Shown here piece by piece: positions 1-6,984 of a stretch of DNA of 64,000 nucleotides. Where the stretch lies: positions 87,271 through 151,270 of the forward strand of contig NZ_AUIB01000005.1 of NCBI RefSeq assembly GCF_000423485.1. Direction: 5' to 3'. The first letter of the stretch is position 1. Every line of letters begins with the position of its first letter. Source of the stretch: Propionimicrobium lymphophilum DSM 4903. Its GTDB lineage: Bacteria; Actinomycetota; Actinomycetes; Propionibacteriales; Propionibacteriaceae. The notes under the pieces were generated by a model. It saw nothing but the letters and a program-made list of their open reading frames with translations, had not been told where the DNA came from and did not search any database. The position numbers and the translations under genes were made by a program.

Positions 1-90
1 GTGGCCAGCGGTCTGCCCGGCTGCACCTGGCGGAAGGTCGGCAGCGGCAGGTTCATCGCCACCTGGCAGCGCGATAACAATCTGGGTTAG
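1..90 (+). CDS. 3' end of an unidentified gene
   Basis: An open frame enters from the left edge and stops with TAG at 88-90. Its last 29 residues include CTWRKVGSG and FIATWQRDNNLG. I do not recognise the family from so short a tail. The frame is GC-rich in the same way as the real genes around it, which is the main reason to call it coding. A short hairpin follows 11 bases later. Confidence 0.45.
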   Translation: MASGLPGCTWRKVGSGRFIATWQRDNNLG

Positions 91-101
91 AGAGCGCGAC
101 T

Positions 102-120
102 GCTAGGCAAAATGCCTAGC
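102..120. terminator. Short perfect hairpin after the partial gene
   Basis: The arms at 102-109 and 113-120 (gctaggca / tgcctagc) pair perfectly across a three-base loop. The hairpin lies 11 bases after the stop of the partial gene, where a terminator would be expected. No T-run follows, so it could instead be a protein-binding palindrome. Confidence 0.35.
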
Positions 121-128
121 CTAGAAGC

Positions 129-332
129 ATGGGCGCGGCGAAAAAATCAACACTTTGGGTAGTCACTGGGACAGAGGGTTTCCTGGGCAATAACGTCGTG
201 TGGCAATCTCAGCATGCCAGCCACGAACTGGCCAGCGAGGAGTTGGGTCACCAGACCCGTCCCCTATCCCAAACCATCGATGACCAGGTGCGATGGCTCT
301 TTCGAATTAAGAAAAGGCGGCTAACCGGCTAA
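129..332 (+). pseudogene. Possible remnant of an NAD(P)-dependent epimerase
   Basis: A 67-codon frame starts with a Rossmann-type sequence, LWVVTGTEGFLGNNVVWQ, which fits the TGxxGxxG nucleotide-binding start of extended short-chain dehydrogenases and NAD-dependent epimerases. After about 25 residues the similarity stops, and the rest (ending RIKKRRLTG) looks like random translation. No continuation is visible in the other frames. I read it as a truncated N-terminal remnant, but a chance match is possible. The stretch 91-447 holds nothing else that I can support. Confidence 0.25.
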
Positions 333-447
333 CCGTGGGTGAACAACCGATGACGAATTGGCGACATGGCTAGCCAAGACCCTGACAACCTGCAAACATG
401 GAAGCCTGGCTTCGCGTCGGACGCGTTTAACCAAAGATTGGAAGAGC

Positions 448-672
448 ATGGCTGATCGACTCGATTTTTTGAACGGCGTGACCAAGCTGCACGGCTTCTA
501 CACCGAACAGGTTCGGATGCTCGCGCACGCCTACGATCTGAAGCTCGAGGACGCCGCCATGCTCCTCGACCAGTACGGCTACCACAACGTTGCGCGGGCG
601 ATTCTGGTTGAGCCGCAGTCCGACGAGCCCGAGTCCAAGGACCTACACGAGGCCAAAGGCCGAAAATCTTAG
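448..672 (+). CDS. Small orphan protein (74 aa)
   Basis: This is a soluble 74-residue protein beginning MADRLDFLNGVTKLHGFY. It is predicted mostly helical, with an acidic and hydrophilic C-terminus (EPQSDEPESKDLHEAKGRKS). The ATG at 448 is preferred over an upstream in-frame start at 358 because GGAAG sits just before it (440-444) and the upstream translation looks non-coding. I do not recognise the family. It ends one base before a strong terminator shared with the convergent glycosidase gene, which supports it being a real transcription unit. Confidence 0.55.
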   Translation: MADRLDFLNGVTKLHGFYTEQVRMLAHAYDLKLEDAAMLLDQYGYHNVARAILVEPQSDEPESKDLHEAKGRKS

Positions 673-724
673 AGACAAAAATGTGGGGACGGCTCGTGTG
701 CGTGCTGTCCCCACATTTTTGTCT
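673..724. terminator. Bidirectional rho-independent terminator
   Basis: There is a perfect 18-bp inverted repeat, with arms at 673-690 and 707-724 and a 16-base loop. The arms carry A5 and T5 at their feet, so a U-tract forms on either strand. It separates the plus-strand orphan gene ending at 672 from the minus-strand glycosidase ending at 729 and can serve both. Confidence 0.85.
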
Positions 725-728
725 AGAC

Positions 729-2495
729 CTAGATCTTTGTGTCGGGCGTGCCGCAGAAAGCGTCGACGCTGGAGACACCCTTGAACTCGCTCTTGCCTTC
801 TAGTTTGTCGACCAGCGCTTCGAGTGTGAAGTCCTTGTCGTCATAGGCGTTAATGTAGGTCTTCACCTGCGGGACGTCGACCAGCGCGAACGGCGTGGAG
901 ACGGAGGCGTAGATCGTCGGCAGCTCGTGGATGTACCACGGGATGTCGACGGTTCCCTTCGTCGCCGGCCACATAACGCGCTCGAACGGCTGCATCATGC
1001 CGTCGATTTTGGCGATGCACAGCACCAGGTCGTATTTGTCTGTCAGCGCGGCGATCGGGGCCTTAGACGCGTAAATGTTCTTGACCGCCTCGGCCTGCTT
1101 CTCGGGGCTCATCTCGGCGAGCTTGTCGAATAACGACTCGTGAATTGTGACGTCGTAGCCGCGCTCTTCCAGCAGCTTGCCGACCTTATTCGCCGGGTGC
1201 TCGACCGCCCCACCGCCGCCGAAGCCGCGGGAGATCGGGTTGGGCGCGCTAGAGACCGGAACAACCAGCACCCGCTTGAACTGCGTGATCGGCAGGTTCT
1301 CGGGCTGGGCGTTCTTGACCAGCGTGATGGCCTGATCGGCCAGGTCGACGGCCAGCTGCTTATTTTCGGGCAGACCAATCTTCGCCATCGCCTCTTCCTT
1401 TGGCGGCAAGATCTGCTCGCGCGGGGTCTTGTGCAGACCGAGGCGGGCCTTCAGGCCAAGAATGCGCTCGAGGGCCTCCTGCAGACGTTCCTCGGTGATG
1501 ACGCCATCCTTGTAGCCCTGCATCATCCACTCGAAGTCCTCGTCCGGATCGTTGAAGAACAGGAAGAGGTCGCAGCCGGCGGCGATGGCGTGCGGCAGCA
1601 GATCGCGACGGGCCATCGCGCCCGTCAGTCCAACCATGTGCGATGCGTCCGTGACGACCACGCCGTTGAACCCCATCTTGCCGCGCAGCAGATCGGTGAG
1701 CAGTTCGTGGCTCAGCGTCGCCGGCAGCAGATCTTCATCACGCACGTCCGGATTGAAGTGCTTCTGGTAGCTAGGCAGCATGATGTGGCCGGCCATGATG
1801 GACGGCAGCCCGTCGTCGATCAGGCCCCGGTACACCTTGCCGAACGTGGCATCCCACTCTTGGGTCGAATACGAGTTGATGGACGCCGAAAGGTGCTGGT
1901 CGCGATCGTCGATTCCGTCGCCGGGGAAGTGCTTCGCAGCAGGCATGATGCCGGACTCCATGATGCCCTTCATGTAGGCGCGGGAGCATTCGAGGACGTA
2001 GTCCGGGTCGGCACCGAAGGTCCTGTTGCTGATGATCGGGTTGCGCCAGTTGCGCATGATGTCGACGATGGGCGCGAAAGACCAGTTGCAGCCGATGGCG
2101 CTGGCCTCTACGCCTGAGACACGACCCATTTCATAGGCCCATTTTGAGTCGTTGGATGCGCCAACCTTGATCTCGAAGCCGACGTACGTGCCGTCGGTGC
2201 AGGCGCCGTTTCCGCCCGCCTCGGTATTGGCGGCGATGAGTAGCGGAATCTTGCTCTTGGTCTGCAGGATGTAGTTTTGCTCCCACACTTCCTCGGCCGT
2301 GCCGGGGTTATAGCGGACCGCGCCGATGTGATAGTCATCCAGGACGCCGGTGAGGTATTCTTCTGTCCTCTCGGCACCCATGTTCACAAAGAGCTGGCCG
2401 ATTTTCTCTTCGATCGGCATATTTTCGATGGTTTCGCGCACCCACTTGATGTCCTCGTCGGCGAGGTTAAAGGGCTTGGCGGAAAGATCAACCAT
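729..2495 (-). CDS. Glycoside hydrolase family 3 (beta-N-acetylhexosaminidase-like)
   Basis: This 588-residue GH3 enzyme probably releases N-acetylhexosamine or another beta-linked sugar. The N-terminal (beta/alpha)8 barrel covers about residues 20-350 and the second alpha/beta domain about 380-570. The family signature KHFPGDG is at 188-194, followed by DDRDQH, and the nucleophile motif VVTDASHM places the likely catalytic Asp at 283. KHFPG(D/H)G followed by D-R/S-H is typical of NagZ-type exo-beta-N-acetylglucosaminidases. No signal peptide or membrane segment is seen, so it probably acts in the cytoplasm on imported or recycled amino sugars. The ATG start has AAGGAGAG just upstream. It stands alone, between the shared terminator and the divergent tpx gene. 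The exact substrate cannot be told from sequence. Confidence 0.88.
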   Translation of the reverse strand: MVDLSAKPFNLADEDIKWVRETIENMPIEEKIGQLFVNMGAERTEEYLTGVLDDYHIGAVRYNPGTAEEVWEQNYILQTKSKIPLLIAANTEAGGNGACTDGTYVGFEIKVGASNDSKWAYEMGRVSGVEASAIGCNWSFAPIVDIMRNWRNPIISNRTFGADPDYVLECSRAYMKGIMESGIMPAAKHFPGDGIDDRDQHLSASINSYSTQEWDATFGKVYRGLIDDGLPSIMAGHIMLPSYQKHFNPDVRDEDLLPATLSHELLTDLLRGKMGFNGVVVTDASHMVGLTGAMARRDLLPHAIAAGCDLFLFFNDPDEDFEWMMQGYKDGVITEERLQEALERILGLKARLGLHKTPREQILPPKEEAMAKIGLPENKQLAVDLADQAITLVKNAQPENLPITQFKRVLVVPVSSAPNPISRGFGGGGAVEHPANKVGKLLEERGYDVTIHESLFDKLAEMSPEKQAEAVKNIYASKAPIAALTDKYDLVLCIAKIDGMMQPFERVMWPATKGTVDIPWYIHELPTIYASVSTPFALVDVPQVKTYINAYDDKDFTLEALVDKLEGKSEFKGVSSVDAFCGTPDTKI

Positions 2496-2668
2496 GACTC
2501 TCCTTAAGATCTAGTTTGTGTTTTAAGGCTAACCAGACCAAGGACCTAAAACCCGATGTTGCCAATCATTGTGTCGGGGCGCCTCGAAGCCCAAGTCGGT
2601 TCACATGCCCTGGTGACATTTTCGAACGACGGGCGCTGGCCTTAGGATCAATCCACCCAAAAGCCTGC

Positions 2669-2693
2669 ATTATTTTGAATTATTCGAAATAAT
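2669..2693. promoter_or_regulatory. 25-bp near-palindrome overlapping the tpx promoter
   Basis: An AT-rich sequence equals its own reverse complement at 22 of 25 positions. It ends 6 bases before the tpx ATG. Its right end contains AATAAT (2688-2693), placed where a -10 box would start transcription at the A of the ATG. The shape resembles Fur/PerR-family boxes, which often control peroxidases. The regulator identity is an inference. Confidence 0.5.
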
Positions 2694-2699
2694 GTGGAC

Positions 2700-3203
2700 A
2701 TGGCTAATATTACTTTTGATTCCAAACCCGTTACCACCGTGGGCGAACTGCCTACCATAGGCACCAAAGCCCCCGACTTCGCGCTTGTTGACAACGACCT
2801 CAACGAAATCAAGCTCTCCGATTACGCAGGCAAGCGCGTCCTGCTGAGCATCTTCCCCAGCGTCCAGACCGGCGTCTGCGCCATCGCGCTGCGCAACTTC
2901 AACAAGGCCGCTTCCGAGCTAGACAATGCCGTCGTCATCAACGTCAGCAAGGACCTACCTTTCGCATTCGCTAACTTCTGCGCGGCAGAGGGCATCGACA
3001 AAGTTGTGACAGCCTCCGCCTTCCGTTCCAGCATCGGCGAGGATTACGGCGTAACCATGGCCGACGGCCCACTCATGGGTCTGCTTTCCCGCGCGGTAGT
3101 CGTGCTGGACAGCGACGGGGTAGTGCTCTACACCCAGCAGGTACCCGAGATCGGCACCGAACCCAACTACGACGAGGCGATAAAGGCCATCAAACAGGCC
3201 TAA
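2700..3203 (+). CDS. tpx: Thiol peroxidase (peroxiredoxin Tpx)
   Basis: This cytoplasmic atypical 2-Cys peroxiredoxin of 167 residues reduces hydrogen peroxide and alkyl hydroperoxides using thioredoxin. The peroxidatic cysteine is C60 in PSVQTGVC and the resolving cysteine is C94 in FANFCAAEG, matching the spacing of E. coli Tpx (C61/C95). The N-terminal PVTTVGELPTIGTKAPDF is the usual family start. An in-frame GTG at 2694 would add two residues; I chose the ATG at 2700 because family proteins begin MA-x-ITF and a -10-like hexamer sits exactly 6 bases before it, suggesting a leaderless mRNA. A palindrome overlaps that promoter, so peroxide- or metal-responsive repression is plausible. A strong terminator follows. 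Confidence 0.93.
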   Translation: MANITFDSKPVTTVGELPTIGTKAPDFALVDNDLNEIKLSDYAGKRVLLSIFPSVQTGVCAIALRNFNKAASELDNAVVINVSKDLPFAFANFCAAEGIDKVVTASAFRSSIGEDYGVTMADGPLMGLLSRAVVVLDSDGVVLYTQQVPEIGTEPNYDEAIKAIKQA

Positions 3204-3211
3204 GCGCACAT

Positions 3212-3241
3212 AAAAATTGCCCGGGAGACCGGGCAATTTTT
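3212..3241. terminator. Rho-independent terminator after tpx
   Basis: Perfect 13-bp arms (3212-3224 and 3229-3241) with a GAGA loop, flanked by A5 on the left and T6 on the right. It lies between the convergent tpx and hydrolase genes and can work in both directions. Confidence 0.88.
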
Positions 3242-3819
3242 TAGCAGTTTTTCGAGACGAATTCCTCGATCTTTTCGGTCACCAGGCCGGTATCCTCCAA
3301 GACGCTCCGCCAGTCGCGGACCAGGAAGGAGTGATCCCTGCCCTCAACCTCGACGATCTCGCCGCCGGTGGAACGGGCCGCGTCTGTGTCCCAATAGCTG
3401 TCGCTCGTGCCCCCGATCAGCAGCCGGGGAGCCGTGGATGCCTTGATGTCATCGACCACCTGGGCGTCGTTCAGGACAGGGGTAAACCAGACCGCAGGCA
3501 CCGAATTCTCAGCTGTCCACTTGGCGCCCATCGAACCGATGGACTTGGCGACGACCAGCTGCTGCTTCGCGCCGGCCTGCGCGGACATCTCAGCTAGCGC
3601 CTCGTTCACCAGGGAACGAATTTCCTCATCCTCGAGGCCCATCATGTCGATGTCGGCATACCAGATGGTCCAGCCGGCGTCCCTTAGAGCCAGCGCCGGG
3701 AAGATCAGCCCAGGAAGCGGGAAAGCGTAACGTTTGCCAGGCAGGAAAAGTGCCGCCTTGCTCGAATCGGCGTTCGGCAGGTTTCGCTGCCACTTTGTGA
3801 TTGCGTACCTTTTAGCCAT
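3241..3819 (-). CDS. Small alpha/beta-hydrolase-fold protein
   Basis: This 192-residue protein has the layout of a compact alpha/beta hydrolase: a nucleophile-elbow-like VVAKSIGSMG with Ser93, an acidic candidate Asp140 in LIGGTSDSYWD, and a His163 candidate in EGRDHSFLV. The spacing fits a Ser-Asp-His triad, but the elbow is KSIGS rather than the classic GxSxG. The substrate is unknown. The start at 3819 gives MAKRYAITKW; a longer frame to 3867 adds non-conserved residues. TATGTT lies 6 bases before this ATG and no Shine-Dalgarno is present, which supports the shorter start and a leaderless mRNA. No membrane segment is seen. Confidence 0.6.
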   Translation of the reverse strand: MAKRYAITKWQRNLPNADSSKAALFLPGKRYAFPLPGLIFPALALRDAGWTIWYADIDMMGLEDEEIRSLVNEALAEMSAQAGAKQQLVVAKSIGSMGAKWTAENSVPAVWFTPVLNDAQVVDDIKASTAPRLLIGGTSDSYWDTDAARSTGGEIVEVEGRDHSFLVRDWRSVLEDTGLVTEKIEEFVSKNC

Positions 3820-3825
3820 ATCTAA

Positions 3826-3831
3826 AACATA
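3826..3831 (-). promoter_or_regulatory. -10 box TATGTT of the hydrolase gene (leaderless)
   Basis: TATGTT on the minus strand is separated by 6 bases from the ATG at 3819, which places the transcription start on the start codon. Confidence 0.45.
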
Positions 3832-3952
3832 TACCCACTTCGAAAAAAATCGGCAGCCGCGGTCCACTTATTTTTTAGCGGCTAGGTATATAAAAACTCG
3901 ATAAAACGCTAAGCTTTTTGCCCACGAACATCTACCAACGACGGAGGATTCC

Positions 3953-4453
3953 GTGTCCGATAAAACCGACGATCTTTTTGCGCCGCCCGGCGAAAATTGG
4001 ATTGCGCTCGATGCGCGATACCTGACCAAACGCAGAATCGACGTGCTCACGCAATGGCCTCTCCTCCTGGTGCCAATAGTGGTGGTCTGCTTCATTTTTA
4101 CCCCCACCTGGCTGGCAGCGGCAGTTTTGCTCGCCGCGCTGATCTTCTTGGGCTACCGCGTCTGGCGCCAGAAGGCCCTCTACCAGGCATGGGGCTATGC
4201 GGAGCGCGACTCCGACCTCTACATCAAGCACGGCATTTTCTGGCGCAACCTCTCGATAGTTCCCTACGGCAGGATGCAGGCCATCGAGATCACCGCGGGG
4301 CCGATCTCCAGGTGGCTCGGGCTGGCAAACGTCGAACTTGTCACGGCAGCCACCGTCTCCGGCGGGACGATTCCCGGAGTTAACAAGGAAGAGGCGCAGC
4401 GGCTACGCGAACGTCTGCTGGCCAAGGGCGAGTTGCAGGCGGCCGGTCTATGA
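3953..4453 (+). CDS. Bacterial PH-domain membrane protein (YdbS-like)
   Basis: This 166-residue protein has two adjacent hydrophobic segments at about residues 36-70, a positively charged linker (YRVWRQKAL), and then a bacterial PH (DUF304/bPH2) domain beginning SDLYIKHGIFWRNLSIVPYGRMQAIEI. In this family the segment after the membrane anchor folds as a PH-like barrel at the membrane face; its biochemical role is not settled. The start is GTG at 3953 with GGAGG nine bases upstream. It overlaps the next gene by 4 bases (ATGA), so the two are translationally coupled and probably act together, as in the YdbS/YdbT pairs of Firmicutes. Confidence 0.8.
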   Translation: MSDKTDDLFAPPGENWIALDARYLTKRRIDVLTQWPLLLVPIVVVCFIFTPTWLAAAVLLAALIFLGYRVWRQKALYQAWGYAERDSDLYIKHGIFWRNLSIVPYGRMQAIEITAGPISRWLGLANVELVTAATVSGGTIPGVNKEEAQRLRERLLAKGELQAAGL

Positions 4454-5961
4454 GCACCACCGATTTCCCGCCACCCACCCCAGACGAGGAAGTGGTGGAC
4501 ATCGAGCAGGCAGCGGCTAGTCCCGAAGCAAAGGTTGCAGAGCGCCCGCACCCGCTCAGCCCGATCGTCGACGGCTGGCTTTTCCTGGTGGCGGTCGTCA
4601 TCTACTTCGGCCAGGACGCTTTTCAATCTCTGCTGAGTGGCGACATTAAGCTGTCCGAGATCGGCGTGCTTGGCAAGGATTTCTGGATCCCCGCTCTCAT
4701 CACTCTCGGCGTTTTGGTGCTGGCAATCGGCTTCGCCTTCGCGAACTGGTGGTTCACCCGTTTCGTGATCGACGACGATGAGGTGCGCATCGAACGCACG
4801 TTCATCGCGCACCAGTCCCAGAGAATCGCGTTCAGCAAGATCCAGTCCGTGGACATCAAGCAGCCGCTGGTTGCCCGGCTCCTCGGCCTGGCCGCGCTGA
4901 ACATCGACGTCGGCGCCAACGCGTCCAAGAAGATCCAGTACCTGAAGCGCAACCGCGCATACAAGATGCGCGACTTCCTGATGGCCAGGGCGAACCGTGC
5001 TCAGACCTCTACGAGGGGCTTCGTCGCCCCGCCTCCGCAGGCAGCGGGTGCCGCTCCAGCCGCCCAGGCCAGCGCGCTGAGCAAACCGGGCGTGCTCGAG
5101 GACGTTCTGGGCTACGACCAGGTGATCGTGCGGGTTCCCGTCGGGCGCCTGATCGGCTCTCTCGTGCTTTCGACGGGCACGATCTGGGGTATCGCGTTCA
5201 TCGCCATCTTCGTCGCGCTGGGGCTCCTGATCCCCGGCGACGCCGCTGGGCTTTCCTTGATCGGCCTGCTCCCGGCTGCTTTCGGCTACATCGGCTGGCT
5301 ACTCAAGGAACTCAAGGAGGGCTTCAACTACTCCCTCACCTGGACTAGCTCGGGGTTGAAGACCACGCACGGCCTGACCGAACTGATTTCCCGTTCCGTG
5401 CCCGTCCACCGCATCCAGGGCGTCCAGATCAGCCAGCCGCTGCTTTGGCGCCTGCTGGGTTGGAAACGGGTACGCATCGACGTCCTCGGCCACGGCATCA
5501 GTAGCGACGACGCGGGCGGCGGGATCCTGCTGCTGCCCGTCGGCAGCGACGACGAGGTAAAACGCGTGCTCGACGTCGCCATTCCCCAGCTCGAGCTGGA
5601 GACGATCCAGATGCGGCCCGCGGGCAAAAAGGCCCGTTGGATCCGCTGGTTCGACGCCCAGACCTTCACCTGGGGCTTCAACGACAAGGCGATCGTGGCC
5701 ACCGGCCACATTCTTACGCACAAGGTGGATATCGTACCTCACGCCCGCGTCCAAGAGGTTCGCTTGAGCCAGGGCATCCTGCGGCGCTTACTAGGGTTGG
5801 CGGACGTCAAAGCGGAAAACACGTCCGGGCCCGTCGACCTGTGCGCGAAGCTGCTGGACGCCAAAGATGCCAGAAAACTGGCGCTCGCCGAGCCGCAGAT
5901 GATGCGAACCGCGCGCAGCGAAATGTTGGCCAACCCGCAAATCGAGCCGATAACGGCGTAG
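4450..5961 (+). CDS. Multi-PH-domain membrane protein (YdbT-like)
   Basis: This 503-residue partner of the preceding gene has two pairs of membrane segments (about residues 44-105 and 235-285), each followed by a PH/DUF304 domain. The repeated signature is VxIERTFIAHQSQRIAFSKIQS early and LKTTHGLTELISRSVPVHRI later, and a third related segment starts near residue 405 (IVATGHILTHKVDIVPH). A proline/alanine-rich linker joins the first two halves near residue 195. YdbT homologues have this three-domain architecture. The function is unknown; in Bacillus the pair has been linked to protection against membrane-acting peptides. Confidence 0.8.
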   Translation: MSTTDFPPPTPDEEVVDIEQAAASPEAKVAERPHPLSPIVDGWLFLVAVVIYFGQDAFQSLLSGDIKLSEIGVLGKDFWIPALITLGVLVLAIGFAFANWWFTRFVIDDDEVRIERTFIAHQSQRIAFSKIQSVDIKQPLVARLLGLAALNIDVGANASKKIQYLKRNRAYKMRDFLMARANRAQTSTRGFVAPPPQAAGAAPAAQASALSKPGVLEDVLGYDQVIVRVPVGRLIGSLVLSTGTIWGIAFIAIFVALGLLIPGDAAGLSLIGLLPAAFGYIGWLLKELKEGFNYSLTWTSSGLKTTHGLTELISRSVPVHRIQGVQISQPLLWRLLGWKRVRIDVLGHGISSDDAGGGILLLPVGSDDEVKRVLDVAIPQLELETIQMRPAGKKARWIRWFDAQTFTWGFNDKAIVATGHILTHKVDIVPHARVQEVRLSQGILRRLLGLADVKAENTSGPVDLCAKLLDAKDARKLALAEPQMMRTARSEMLANPQIEPITA

Positions 5962-6022
5962 TCAGAGGGGGTGTCCTTGGAAATAGTGCGCTACCGCTAT
6001 TAAAGGATGCCCTTTCGACCAC

Positions 6023-6028
6023 TACAAT
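6023..6028 (+). promoter_or_regulatory. -10 box TACAAT of ppgK (leaderless)
   Basis: TACAAT is followed by exactly 6 bases and then the ATG at 6035. TTAAAG at 6000-6005, 17 bases upstream, is a weak -35. No Shine-Dalgarno is present. Confidence 0.6.
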
Positions 6029-6034
6029 GCTGGC

Positions 6035-6841
6035 ATGACTGAAATTCTTGGCATCGATATCGGCGGCACCGGCATCAAGGGTGCCCTCGTCGATCTGGAT
6101 CGCGGCGAGCTCACCAGCGAGCGCATCCGCATCCTGACTCCAAAGAACTCCACACCAAAGAATTGCGCGGATGTGGTCGCGAAGATGGTCCACAAATTCC
6201 GAAAGCGCCTCGACCCGGAGGCCCCCATCGGAATCGCCATCCCCGGCCCCATCGTGCACGGCACCGTCATGTTCATGGCCAACCTGCACAAGAGCTGGGT
6301 TGGCGCCAACGCCGACGATCTGTTCAGCAAGAAGCTCAAGCGCCCCGTCTACCTGTGCAACGACGCCGACGCGGCAGGCTTCGCTGAGGCCCGCTATGGC
6401 GCGGCGAAGGGCGTCAACGACCTCGTCATTGTGACGACGCTGGGCACCGGCATCGGTTCGGCGATCATCTACAAGGGCCACCTGATTCCCAACACGGAGC
6501 TGGGCCACCTCGAGATCGACGGCCACGACGCCGAAACCCGCGCCTCTTCGGGGTATAAGACGAAGAAAAAGTTGAGCTACAAAGAATGGTCGAAGTGCCT
6601 ACAGCGCTACTACGACGAGCTCGAGAAGCTATTCTCTCCCGACCTGATCGTCGTTGGCGGCGGCATCAGTAAGCAGGCCGACAAGTTCCTGCCGCTGCTG
6701 AAGCTTAGGCCACGCATCGTCGCCGCGAAGCTGGAGAACCAGGCGGGAATCGTTGGCGCCGCTGCCCTCGCCGCAGAGCGTATGCCTGGCTACTCGCTGC
6801 CTTCGATGACGAACAACGAATGGTATAACTCCGCAGATTAA
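6035..6841 (+). CDS. ppgK: Polyphosphate glucokinase (ROK family)
   Basis: This enzyme phosphorylates glucose to glucose-6-phosphate using inorganic polyphosphate, usually with ATP as a second donor. It is a cytoplasmic actinobacterial enzyme of about 250-270 residues; here 268. The phosphate-binding signature LGIDIGGTGIKG opens the protein. NDADAAGFAE carries the catalytic Asp, TTLGTGIGSA is the second phosphate loop, and ELGHLEIDG replaces the zinc-binding region of ordinary ROK kinases, as in PPGK. The gene probably lacks a leader. The product feeds Pgi, encoded 4 kb away, and the presence of PPDK elsewhere in the window fits a polyphosphate/pyrophosphate-based energy style. Confidence 0.9.
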   Translation: MTEILGIDIGGTGIKGALVDLDRGELTSERIRILTPKNSTPKNCADVVAKMVHKFRKRLDPEAPIGIAIPGPIVHGTVMFMANLHKSWVGANADDLFSKKLKRPVYLCNDADAAGFAEARYGAAKGVNDLVIVTTLGTGIGSAIIYKGHLIPNTELGHLEIDGHDAETRASSGYKTKKKLSYKEWSKCLQRYYDELEKLFSPDLIVVGGGISKQADKFLPLLKLRPRIVAAKLENQAGIVGAAALAAERMPGYSLPSMTNNEWYNSAD

Positions 6842-6892
6842 GCATAAGCAGGCGGGTGCCGCTTTTTCGTGCCCGAATATCTGCCAAATCCA

Positions 6893-6976
6893 ACTCGCTA
6901 ACCCACCCACGGAAAGACCGAAGTTCCCTGACTAGGGGTGTTGCAAAACGGCTCCCCGAATCAGGGATTAGCGAGT
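6893..6976. other. Nested inverted-repeat structure between convergent genes
   Basis: An outer pair of 9-bp arms (6893-6901 with 6968-6976) encloses a second perfect 7-bp pair (6925-6931 with 6961-6967) and an inner GGGG/CCCC pair (6935-6938 with 6954-6957). The two right arms abut, while the left arms are separated by 23 bases that contain a small CGG/CCG hairpin. The fold would be a three-way junction. It lies in the 143-bp gap between ppgK and argS and has no T-run. It could be an RNA element, a terminator or a small mobile palindrome. Confidence 0.45.
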
Positions 6977-6984
6977 GTGATTTG

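Noticed and set aside
1140..2117. Long frame on the plus strand opposite the glycosidase (325 codons)
   Set aside because: It lies wholly antisense to a recognised GH3 gene. In GC-rich DNA the antisense third-position frame stays open by codon bias, and the translation matches no domain pattern.
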